Source: Pictodentalium vernedei (taxonomy: Eukaryota; Mollusca; Scaphopoda; Dentaliida; Dentaliidae). Taken from it: DNA of 64,000 nucleotides. Of the stretch, positions 54,283-64,000 are shown in pieces. Position 1 is the stretch's first letter. Every line of letters starts with the position of its first letter. The stretch covers positions 147,878,285 to 147,942,284 of the forward strand of contig CM062293.1 in the NCBI GenBank assembly GCA_031216915.1. The letters are read 5' to 3'. Both the position numbers and the translations under genes were made by a program. A model generated the notes under the pieces. The model was not told where the DNA came from and searched no databases. It worked only from the letters and a program-made list of their open reading frames with translations.

Positions 54283-55798
54283 TACTCGCCCAAAGAAGAA
54301 AGTGTGCATTGCAGAAATTGATCAAACTCCAAAAAAATAATTTCGTAGGTGTAAATAGTGTTAACCTGTTCATGAATAAGTTATATTGAACACAAAACAG
54401 CTTTCCCCGTTAAAATTGCATTAACGTTAAATGACGTGCTGCATGTTTGTGAAAAGGCATGTTTTGCACGTGGAGAGTCTGAAAATTCATGCAGCAGTGT
54501 GAATCCTTGGGTATTTAAACACTAAAGTAAGGCCTTCTTATCGTTCACATTCAAACTTGCGCTGCTGTTAAAATGACTCCACATTAGCATGCCAAGATTG
54601 ACAATGAATCAACGTCTCCTTGCCCTGGGTATGATTAGAGCTGACAGAACACACAGAGAGGTTGCCCAGCATTTGAACTGCCACCGTAACACTGTACACA
54701 GGCTAGTTCATCGACATGCACAACATGATGACGTTCGAGACCGACCCCGCTCCGGGAAACCCCGAGTTACCACCCCTGCACAAGATCGGTATATCCGTGT
54801 CGTCCATCTCCAGAACCGGCAAAAAACGGCAACGAAGCCAGGAACATCCCTAACCTGAGACGGATACATCCTCAAACAGTAATCAACCGGCTGAGAGAAT
54901 ACGGCTTACGTCCTCGAAGACCTGCAATTCGTCCGATTTTGATGTTACGTCATCGTCGTGCTCGACTGCAGTGGTGTAGACAACATCTCAGGCATCCCTT
55001 ACACTGGTGGCGATGTGTTTTATTCACAGATGAATGCCGTTTCCATCTTTCATCATCAGATGGCCGCCAGAGAGTGTACAGACGCCGAAACGAACGCTAC
55101 GCAGATCCACGTGTTGTGGAGCGAAACCGTTATGGGGGAGGGTCTCTCATGGTGTGGGGTGGCATCACTGCCCGTAACAGAACTGAGCTGGTCATTATTG
55201 ATGGCAATCTCAATGCAGCCAGATATCATGATGAAGTGCTTACACCTGTTGTTGTCCCATTTCTGCAACGTCACGGCCCAGGCGTCATTCTACAGCAGGA
55301 CAACGCCCGACCCCACGCAGCTCGTGTTGTTCAACAGTATCTGCAGCAACAACAAGTGGATGTTCTTCCCTGGCCCGCAAATTCGCCCGATATCTCACCC
55401 ATTGAGCATGTATGGGACGAAATGAAACGTCAGCTACGCCGGCTTCCCCATGCACCGTCAACGCTTGTGGAACTCCAAAGACAGCTTATCAGAATATGGA
55501 ACAACATCCCACAACACTTCCATGCTAACTTGTTTGCTTCCATGAGGCGTAGATGAACAGCAGTAGTCGATGCAGACGGAGGTCATACCAGATATTGAGT
55601 GTGTAACTTTTGTGTTTGACCCTTAGTGTCTTTGACTCTCTATGGCACCAAGAGTATTCGTCGTGGCGTAATGAAATTTCTCGTGTTGATCACAAATTGA
55701 TTCATCTGTGATTGAATAATATTTCCATGAATGAAAATGATATATATCTTTTTATAGTGTTATTTTTTAGCATGCACACTTTCTTTTTTGGGAGAGTA
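54283..55798 (+). mobile_element. Tc1/mariner transposon in foldback arm
   Basis: 1516 bp between TA duplications (54281-54282 and 55799-55800). Terminal inverted repeats of ~28 bp: TACTCGCCCAAAGAAGAAAG left and ..CTTTCTTTTTTGGGAGAGTA right. The uninterrupted right foldback arm has a single TA at the matching place (57208-57209), a direct empty site. Confidence 0.9.
54589..55556 (+). pseudogene. Tc1-type transposase, one frameshift
   Basis: Cuts and pastes the transposon at TA sites. The N-terminal helix-turn-helix region (MNQRLLALGMIRADRTHREV, then HLNCHRNTVHRL) includes the DRPRSGKPRVTT linker of Tc1 proteins. The catalytic part has LFTDECRF (first Asp), LQQDNARPH (second Asp) and SPDISPIEHVWDEMKR (Glu), with 34 residues between second Asp and Glu: DD34E. 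Length ~320 residues, normal. A single frameshift near 54815-54850 splits it; otherwise it is uninterrupted, suggesting a recent insertion. Confidence 0.9.
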
Positions 55799-56076
55799 TA
55801 GATTATAACTAACCAATCAGATTGCTTGATTTCCCATAACCTGTATGCAGAGTTATCTCCCTTGTGTATAACAAAATACTATATCCAATGGCAATATCCC
55901 CGGGCACCCCAATTTCGGCACACCTTTTTGGAAAAACATTTGACCTTCGGCACCCCTTTTTTGTCATATGTGCTTATGTGAAAAAGCACAATGTGACACA
56001 ATGTGCCCTAGCACAAAGGCACATGCTTTATGTGCCGATATGTACTTATGTGAAAAGGCACAATGTGACACAATGT

Positions 56077-56164
56077 ATAACATTGATCAAGGTTGAATCA
56101 TATTTTACGGAATGCCTTATATGTATACAGGGGAAATCTGATTCAACCTTGATCAATGTTATAG
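56077..56164. repeat. 88-bp hairpin in foldback loop
   Basis: ATAACATTGATCAAGGTTGA and its inverted copy TCAACCTTGATCAATGTTAT (23-24 bp arms). It begins exactly where the left arm stops pairing with the right arm. Confidence 0.8.
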
Positions 56165-56394
56165 TCAAGACTGAGATAGGTATAGCTAGGAAGTAATGGA
56201 TGAGATATGGGGCAGAATAACAGAAGCCAATAGTACTGGTACAAGGCCGCAATGGAACAAGACTGTTGTAGAAGCTAATGATAGGACAGATAGGCCATAG
56301 ACCTGTAATGGTCTTGGAGCTTTGGCGACAAGATGGAAGCGGTTGGTAAGACTACATTAGACCCATTGAGGGTTTTTACATAGCCTAATGCGAC

Positions 56395-57050
56395 AAAAAA
56401 GGGATTATCCAAAAGATATCCCCAATAGGTATCCTCAAATAATACAATACCAGGCCATAGGTATCCTCAAATACCTGTATGTGTCTATGTGATAGGGCAT
56501 ATTGTGTCACATTGTGCCTTTTCACATAAGCACATATGACAAAAAGGGATTCTCCAGCTGGTATCCTCGATAGGTATCCTCAAATAATACAATACCAGGC
56601 CATAGGTATCCTCAAATACCCGTATGTACCTATGTGATAGGGCATATTGTGTCACATTGTGCCTTTTCACATAAGCACATATCGGCACATAAAGCATGTG
56701 CCTATGTGATAGGGCATATTGTGTCACATTGTGCTTTTTCACATAAGCACATATGACAAAAAAGGGATTCTCCAGAAGGTATCCTAGATAGGTATCCTCA
56801 AATAATACAATACCAGGCCATAGGTATCCTCAAATACCCGTATGTGCCTATGTGATAGGGCACATTGTGTCACATTGTGCCTTTTCACATAAGCACATAT
56901 CGGCACATAAAGCATGTGCCTTTGTGCTAGGGCACATTGTGTCACATTGTGCCTTTTCACATAAGCTCATATCGGCACATAAAGCATGTGCCTTTGTGCT
57001 AGGGCACATTGTGTCACACTGTGCTTTTTCACATAAGCACATATGACAAA
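56395..57050. repeat. 72-bp and 145-bp nested tandem repeats
   Basis: The unit CACATTGTGTCACATTGTGC..TTTTCACATAAGCACATAT repeats with a 72-bp period. A second unit with GGTATCCTCAAATAATACAA occurs at 56428, 56573 and 56791 (145, then 218 bp = 145 + 73). Because 72 is divisible by three, the minus-strand frame stays open with a Cys-rich repeat (CLCEKAQCDTMCPSTKAHAL), but this is probably incidental. Confidence 0.8.
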
Positions 57051-57798
57051 AAAGGGGTGCCGTAGGTCATATGTTTTTCAAAAAAGGGGTGCCGAAATTG
57101 GGGTGCCCGGGGATATTGCCATTGGATATAGTCTTTTGTTATACACAAGGGAGATAACTCTGCATACAGGTTATGGGAAATCAAGATCTGATTGGTTAGT
57201 TATAATCTAGATAAATGAAACAACAAGAGTACTTAGAATAGGGTCAGAACTAACAAGAATAGACCAGAAATTGCTAAATATAGCAATAATAAGGTAAACT
57301 GTTCCAGTTGATAGGCTCTTCTACGCTACTGGAGTATACTCTAGAATAAAGGAACATGGCCAGATAAACGATAACTATTGCATATATAGATAGAAGCAGA
57401 AAATTCTGGAAGAATTCAAAATAATACAACTTGTCAGGTTGTTTGTGGTAATTATCCAGGGAAATCGTTCCAGAAAATACTCCGATTCAATCTAACATAC
57501 CCTCCGAACATACCCCCTGTCCTATTGTAGGCCTTAGGTAACATAGCAATCACGTGTTACCATAGAAACCAAGATGGCGGCCTCCAGTATACAAAATGGA
57601 CGACGGAAACACGTATCACCCTAACAACACGCGCTGCGCATGCGCATTCACACCACGTATCACTATGGAGATGACGTCACAACATGGCCGCTCTCGTGGG
57701 TTACCATGACAACACAACATGGCGCCACTAGGTCACGTGACATGACGTCACATGAGATCCCCCGATGAGATCCCTCAAAGGTACATGACATACTACAC

Positions 57799-58135
57799 CG
57801 CCCCCATTGGAACGAGCCCATTCCAATGATGTCACATGATATGGTTTTGTTGAAATGTTTTGAAAAATAATTTGTTACAACTGTTCAATATGTAATCATT
57901 TACCCACCCCCAGAAGCATCAACACTTGGAAAAATTTTGTTCGAATAACCAAACTGTTTAATTTTTCGGCTTAAAAAATTGCTTGTGACCCAAAATCAGA
58001 CCCAGCTGATCGAGATAGTGTCGATGTGGGAATATAAGCTACGATGTTGAAAAAATGGAAAAAAAATAAAATTTGAATTGTGATTTTTTGTGAATAGTGC
58101 GGGTCGACTTGCCGTTGCGTTAGGTAAAGGGTTAT
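57799..58135. repeat. MITE right half and degenerate second MITE
   Basis: 57799-57893 is the B right half described at 53604. 57905-58135 contains a worn MITE ending GCGTTAGGTAAAGGGTTA (followed by T instead of A). Confidence 0.5.
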
Positions 58136-58379
58136 GATCACATACAACATCTATCGCTATATCATAACAGCAACACAAAGTATACAGTTAAAATTAGCCA
58201 GTCGTTTACACCTATGGTGCCCACTGCAGAGGATTTGTATCTCACTCGGACGTTGGTAACCGGGGCATATTTCACCATTGAAGCAGAACTTGTATATCGT
58301 AGTAAACACACTGCTGCATATCCCGGGATCACACAGGGTACAGATTAGCCCAAACATGTCCCGGAAGACCATATTTTAA

Positions 58380-60428
58380 TTGTTAGCCCAAATTGACAAC
58401 GTCGAGTAGAAGCTACTGGGATGGGTTGTGATCAGTCGTCCGTCCACACGTCAGCTCTCACCTGATCAGTTCGAAATTTCACATGTGGCTTTAGGGCAAT
58501 GTCTAGGTGGGAGCTATCGATTTTTTTCGAATTTCGTTGAAAAATATGGCCGCCAGGGGCCATCTTGGATTTGGATATAAATTGTCCAACAATTGCTTTA
58601 ACATACCCTGCAGGTCGCGGATCCTCACTCGATCAGTCCCAAATTTCATATGTATTTTTAGGGCAATATCTAGATGGAAGCTATCAAAATTTTCGGAATT
58701 TAATTCTGTAAAAAACATGGCCACCAATGGCTATCTTAGATTTTGCATATAAATTGTCAACAATTCCATTAGCACACCCTATTGTCCGCATCTCTCACCC
58801 AATCTTTTTCAAATTTCAAATGTAGCTTTAGTGTGATGTCTAGATGGGAGTTATTGAATTTTTCTTAATTTTGTTGAAAAACATGACTGCCAGCAGCCAT
58901 CTTGAATTCAGATATAAATTGTCCAACAAATCCTTTAGCACAACCTACATCCCGCGACTCGCACCCGATCAGCCCCAAATTTCATATGTGGTTTTGTTGC
59001 AATGTCTAGATGGGAGCTATCGATTTTTTCAAATTTCGTTGAAAAACATGGCTGCCAGTGGCCATCTTGGATTTGGATATGAATTGTCCAACAATTCCTT
59101 TAGCACACCCTACAAGTCGCAGCCCTCACTCGATCAGTCGCAAATTTCATATGTAGTTTTAGGGCAATATCTAGATGGGAGCTATCGAATTTTTCCGAAT
59201 TTCTTTAAAAAACATGGCCAAAAGTGGCCATCTTAGATTTGGCATATAAACTGTCAATATTTCCATTAACACACTCTACAGGCCGCATCTCTCACCCAAT
59301 CTTATTCATATTTTATATGCTTTGGTGTGATGTCTAAATGGGAGGTATTGAATTTTTCTTAATTTTGTTCAAAATCATGGCTGCCTAGAGCATGCAGACA
59401 TCTTGGATTCGGGTATAAATCGTCCAACAATTCTTTTAATACCCCGTACAGGCCGCGTCTCTCACCCGATGAGTCCCTATTTCATATGTGGCTTTGGGGC
59501 AATGTCTATTTGGGAGCTATCAATTTTTGTCGAATTTCGTTGAAAAATGTGGCCACCACTGGCCATCTTGTATTTGGATAAAAATTGTCCACTAATCCCT
59601 TCAGCACACCCTACAGGTCGCAGCTCTCACCCGATCAGTCCCAAATTTCATATGTAGCTTTGGGGTAATGTCCAGATGGGAGCTATCAAAGTTTTCCGAA
59701 TTTCCCTAAAAAACATGGTCGCCAGTGGCCATCCTAGATTTGGCATATCAATTGTCAACAATTCCACTGGCATACCCTGCAGGCTGCAACTCTCACCCAA
59801 TCTTTTTTGAATTTCATATATAGTTTTGGTGTGATGTCTAGATGGGAGTTATCACATTTTTCTGTATTTCGTTAAAAAATATGGCCTCCAGAAGCCATCT
59901 TGGATAGGCACATGAAGATTCAACAATTGTATGAGCACACCCTGCAGGCCGCATCTCTCACCCAATCTTTTTCAATTTTCATATGTAATTTTGGTGTAAT
60001 ATCTAGATGGGAGCCATCAAATGTTTCTGAATTTTGTTGAAAAACATGGCCGATTGTAACCATCTTGGATTTGGCATATAAACTGTCGACAATTCCATTA
60101 GCTGACCCTACAGGCCGCACCTCTCACCCGCTCTTTTTGAAATTTTATGCGTAACTTGGGTATGATGTCCACATGGGATTTATCAAATTTTTATAGGCCC
60201 CACCGGCATCTTGGATTTGACATGTAAATTATAAATAATTCCATTAGTACACCCACCATGCCCCATCCCTCACCCAATGTTTTCAGATTTCATATGTAGT
60301 TTTGGCGTGATGTCTTTTCTGTAGAAACTTGAGTGAATGACATGGCCTTACTGGATCTTTCTATTTAGTTCAGTCCGTTCTTGGACAAGCTGAGCTGCAT
60401 TGTCATTGACACTTTCATTTGGTTTGGT
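58380..60428 (-). mobile_element. Array-bearing repeat with 12 units of ~166 bp
   Basis: Minus strand: 5' end AAATGAAAGTGTCAATGACA at 60428-60409, the same start as the elements at 21.2 and 60.4 kb, and an end near GGGCTAA at 58387. The GGGCAATGTCTAGATGGGAG-type anchor (or GGTGTGATGTC) occurs near 58494, 58661, 58831, 58997, 59162, 59324, 59497, 59663, 59828, 59993, 60158 and 60304, mean ~165 bp. Each unit has AAAACATGGCCGCCAGTGGC and CATCTTGGATTTGG. Confidence 0.65.
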
Positions 60429-60444
60429 ATGTGATTTCGAAGGG

Positions 60445-61577
60445 CATGCAAAGCAAATTACAGTGTCAATGACACTGTAGCTCAACTTGACCGTGTGTAG
60501 TGTTTGATGAAAAGGATAATGTTCCATGTTTATGAAAGGATTATGAAATAAGACAACAATTGTGATAATTGAGAATATGTTAATTTCTGTTCCCGTATGC
60601 TTTGTTTTCAATAAGGATAATTTGAGGTGTAGACTGTAATAAAGAATTGAAGCCTGGGCCCTCACAGTTAACGTATGTCAACCAAAGTTACCAAGTTATA
60701 GTAAAATCATTCCAAAACGAGTCATCCTACCAAGTTACAATGAAATCTCTTCATAAATATGACTCGTAGACTTTGCTAAAGGGATCTAGATCACATGACG
60801 GTGCGACGGTCACGATTGTCCGATCGTGACCAAAATAGGATAGTCTTATCTAGGTATCATACCAAACTATCTTACCAAGGTACAATAAAATACCTTCATA
60901 AAAAGAGCATATAGCCAGTGCTAAAAGAATCTGGGTCACGTACCTAAGTTGCGGTAACGGCTGACCGATCGTGACCAAAATAGGATAGTGTCATTTAGAC
61001 ATCATACCGAGTTATCCTTCTATGTTACAATGAAATCGCTTTATAAATATGAACTGTACACTTTGCTAAACAAACCTAGGTCACGCTGACTGATCACGGC
61101 CAAAAATAGACTGTTCCAAAGGTTTTCGGGTTTCGGGCCTGCGCAGCCGTCACGGTTGACTGATCGCGACTAAAAGGGGACAATTTATTTCCAATCACCT
61201 ATTAAGCGAAGGCCATGAAACACTGCCCGCCAACCTTAATTAAGAGATGAAATACCGGGGCCGAATCATCCCGGCTGAGAGTTCCCGAGGCCGAAAAAGA
61301 CAGGGTTGGATCTTCCAGAGGCCGAATCTTCCCGTTCTCAAAATACGACCTGTAGACTGTGCTGAAGGTTTCGGGTTTCGGCAGCCGTCACGGTTGACCG
61401 ATCGCGACCAAAAAAGGACGTTCTCATACAGACATGACCTCGAACCAGCATACGAAATTTCGCGATCATCGGGCAAGAACTACGAGGTGTTAAAGAAAAT
61501 GGGAATAGACTACTGACTGGCAGACTGCCACATGCGTGATGGCATTAGCTTATCTTGACTTTTGTCAAGGTAAGCTA
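60445..61577 (+). mobile_element. Array-bearing repeat, ~142-bp-unit family, second copy
   Basis: 5' TACAGTGTCAATGACACTGT, the same left sequence and units as 48835-50245, 3' GTGATGGCATTAGCTTATCT, then the hairpin CTTGACTTTTGTCAAG and GTAAGCTAA. Its 5' end stands head-to-head with that of the minus-strand array element, 16 bp apart. Confidence 0.65.
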
Positions 61578-61962
61578 AAAATTAAAATACGGTCTTTCAG
61601 GCCATGTTTGAACTAGGTAAAGATTTGAAATATTCCGATTTGTCAATTACAGCAAATGTTATGTTACAGTAAAGTAGATGTCCGTGTATTTATCAGAACA
61701 ATAATTTCTGGGTAAAAACCATTCTATTATTTTTTGTTACCTCTGAAAATCTCTAATTCAGTGTTATGGCTCCACACTGTCTTTTCTATTTCTATAAGGA
61801 GATTCCCTGGCGATCTCTCTCCACTATCCTCATCTCGCACCTTCGCAACTCGACAACAGCCTATGGCTATTGTATGACATAATGCCGTGACGAGGGCATC
61901 TAATAAGATAAGTAAGCGTCGACCCCGAGAATCGAGATTGTTTGCACCTCGCCTGACTTGTA
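61578..61962. other. No gene seen
   Basis: Unassigned AT-rich sequence. Confidence 0.4.
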
Positions 61963-62216
61963 TTAACCTTTTACCTAACGAATCGACACATCCACCCTCA
62001 CAGTTTACAAATTAAGCAGTTGAAAAAACAAATTCAAAAAATTTCAACAAAACTATATCGTGTGCCCCCCCCCCCCCCCCCCCCCCCATTGGAACCCAAT
62101 GGGAGGGAGAGGGGGTCACATGATATGGTTGTGTTGAATATTTTTTTTTATAAATTGAAAGAAATAACATTTAAAATAATAACTTTTGATATCGTCTGTG
62201 TTGGGAAAAGGATTAA
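61963..62216. mobile_element. TTAA MITE, subfamily B with 23-nt poly-C core
   Basis: TTAACCTTTTACCTAACGAA to GTGTTGGGAAAAGGATTAA. The usual GTGACCCCTC block has become 23 C (62065-62087). Confidence 0.85.
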
Positions 62217-62745
62217 AATCAACCAATTTCAAATGCGGATCGAATCCCGTCCGTGTCGATTCAAAAACCTGTGTTAAAATTTTCAGATACGTTTCTGGGA
62301 GTACCTTGTAATACAGTTTATTATTACAATAGTCAATTGGTCTGGGCCGTCTAATTCCAACGAGATAAAGAGAATAAACAAGATCAGCCAGATCAAACAA
62401 GATGCCAAAGGCGTAATTTTTTTATCTGGCTCATCCAGTCTTATCAATGAGACCGAATATGACAACTGTGATGTGATGGGCTGCTGTAAGGAGGACAATG
62501 GGTATAAAAAAACGAGAGCAACACCTAAAATTTAAACAAAGAAAGAAGAGAAAAAAAAAGAAATTCTAGAATGTTTGTCTAGTGTTCAACGCAAAGCAGG
62601 GCTTATATTTCATCTAATTTGGGATTTGGGAAAATTCATTTGGATTCTCTTGAAAACGGTTGCAAGAATCCATGCCTACTATGGGCGTCCCAGAATCCCA
62701 TTTGGTCACCATGATTGAACCCCTTTTGTACTCTGATAACAAAAG
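62217..62745. other. No gene seen
   Basis: Unassigned; short ORFs on both strands without domains. Confidence 0.4.
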
Positions 62746-62990
62746 TTAGCACTTTACCCAACACAGCTTTTTAATTTTTAACATATAAACTGAATTTGAT
62801 TATTTAAAAAACAATTAACAACATTTATCAATAAAACCTTACAAATATGGATGCCATTGGAACCGGCTCATTGAGTCGGTTCCATGATAGCCATACTTGT
62901 ACAATTTTATTGACAAAGTGTTTGAATATTCCAGATCATGTTAGTCTTGTATTGGGTAATTCGTTTCTACTATGTAAGGTAAAGGGTTAA
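62746..62990. mobile_element. TTAA MITE, related subfamily with different core
   Basis: TTAGCACTTTACCCAACAC to GTAAGGTAAAGGGTTAA. The core arms CTTACAAATATGGATGCCAT and ATGATAGCCATACTTGTACA enclose GGAACCGGCTCATTGAGTCG. The same core type is in the half copy at 4986-5110. Confidence 0.75.
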
Positions 62991-63946
62991 GGGCCTATAT
63001 AAGTAATGAAATTTTGTTTATTTTGAAAATTCTCACCTCTGATATTCCTTCAATTCAAATTAAATATACACAAAATGTACATCAAAATGAAGGTTGGGAT
63101 GTATAGAACACGAAACACATGTGTAATCAACTCCAAGAGTCGACTGTAGGCACCACAGGTTCCTGGAAGTCTGCTGCCGTATTTGCACGAGAATTGATAA
63201 TTTAATAATATTTCACGAAAAAAACTTGTGGCCAAATGTGCTTTACATATCCAAGAACAAAGCTTGGGGATCAAAATTCTTCAAAACACGGCGACAGAGC
63301 TGCATGGGGGAAAATTCCAAAGCCTTTACTTTTTTTACGTGTGAGTATACTTTCGATTTCCGGTCGACGTCATCGGACGGAAAAAGCATGTAAAAACAAC
63401 GCCGTATAAAATCAAATAATGAAAAAGATCGCCTTCATACAGTATACTGTTATTAGATAGAGATTGCACAGTTGTCATATTCAATGCAAGGTATCATGAC
63501 ACCTGTTGAAATTTCTTAGAATTACGAACGGTTTTTCGATGGAAATTCGTGGTATCGAGTGATTTGCGCATGTCTGTCGAGCATGGAAACCATCTTCAAT
63601 AAAAAATGCAGACAGCGTTGTCCTTTTCCAAAATGCAGTCCTGTCGCTGCACTAGAAAGTGTTTTGAATGCCTAGCTTTGTTATTGAATATCTGAGGCAC
63701 ATTCGACCACGAGTTGTTCTTGCGAAATATTATTTTATTATCAGTTCTGGTGCGAATAAAATAGCAGACTTCCAGGAACCAGTGGTGCCTACTGTCAACT
63801 TTATGAGTTGATTACATATGTGTTTCGTGTTCTATACATCCCAACCTTCATTTTGATGTATAATTTGTGTATATTTAATCTGAATGTAAGGAATATGAGA
63901 GGTGAGCATTTCAAAATAAACAAAATTCCATTACTTATATAGCCCC
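62991..63946. mobile_element. 956-bp element with ~277-bp inverted ends, TTAA-flanked
   Basis: Starts GGGCCTATATAAGTAATG and ends CATTACTTATATAGCCCC (one mismatch at the terminus plus internal differences). The arms run about 62991-63268 and 63672-63946. TTAA at 62987-62990 and 63947-63950. No ORF longer than ~75 codons. Possibly piggyBac-type by target site, but the ends share no more than the G/C-run start with the MITEs. Confidence 0.75.
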
Positions 63947-64000
63947 TTAAATTGACTCGATTCTTTGCACGCGAATCCTACATGAATTCTCTGCTGGCTT

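Larger units (their letters stand above)
53679..57797. mobile_element. Foldback element with ~0.87 kb inverted arms
   Basis: The outer sequence TAGTATGTCATGTAC (left) recurs inverted at the right end (57781-57796), and complementarity continues inward. Left arm = 53679-54282 plus 55801-56076, right arm = about 56935-57797. The left arm is split by a Tc1 transposon. The arms contain GGACAGGGGGTATGTTCGGA, CCCGGGCACCCCAATTTCGG and, innermost, 72-bp tandem units that continue into the loop. The loop (56077-56935) has no transposase. Long arms plus internal tandem repeats resemble Foldback/Galileo-type elements, but no sequence-level relation is claimed. Confidence 0.8.

Noticed and set aside
56848..57046. 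Cys-rich repeat protein on either strand of the 72-bp repeats
   Set aside because: The open frame follows from a 72-bp period without stop codons; no start context, domain or independent support.
63020..63045. Donor-like CAGAG|GTGAG on the minus strand as an upstream exon border
   Set aside because: It lies in the inverted arm of a mobile element and recurs in the other arm; no in-frame exon precedes it.

Overview
This is a window of AT-rich animal genomic DNA. One host gene is visible, and the rest is very dense, nested transposable elements. Spliced exons with GT/AG borders, LINEs, Gypsy and DIRS retrotransposons, tRNA-derived SINEs, Tc1/mariner and TTAA-target MITEs all point to a metazoan. 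The array-bearing repeats that begin AACAAGAGGCC..TCGCTCACC, and the LINE with a 2A-like peptide, suggest a marine invertebrate, perhaps a mollusc or other lophotrochozoan. The species cannot be fixed from the sequence.

Host gene (minus strand). Six exons were found by hand at 52383-52907, 48070-48197, 37221-37244, 36628-36790, 21103-21206 and 6004-6115. Every border is GT/AG and the reading phase is unbroken across all six (352 codons). The predicted protein resembles the EF-hand-related C1orf87 (CREF) family. The first and last exons appear to lie outside the window. The 47 kb it covers is mostly intron filled with mobile elements.

Layout. 1-3.6 kb: decayed DIRS-like element with a tandem ~1.1 kb duplication. 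6.9-21.0 kb: one Gypsy LTR retrotransposon that lacks its RT/RNase H and is split by a mariner-type MITE, two array-bearing Helitron-like repeats, a 3.5 kb 2A-containing LINE, a SINE and hairpins. 21.2-25.3 kb: tandem arrays of ~336 bp units. 26-47 kb: the main concentration of a TTAA-flanked, near-palindromic MITE family (piggyBac-like ends), a short LTR retrotransposon with an unrecognised ORF (28118-33364), SINEs and LINE remnants. 47.4-52.4 kb: two more array-bearing repeats. 53.6-58.1 kb: a foldback element with ~0.87 kb inverted arms, one arm split by a Tc1 transposon whose empty site survives in the other arm. 58.4-61.6 kb: two head-to-head array elements. 62.0-64.0 kb: two more TTAA MITEs and a 956 bp element with ~277 bp inverted ends.

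The strongest unusual material is the modular TTAA MITE family (with one copy nested in another at an exact TTAA), the foldback/mariner composite, the set of tandem-array elements that share ends and a ~166-168 bp (or doubled) period, and the unknown LTR element.
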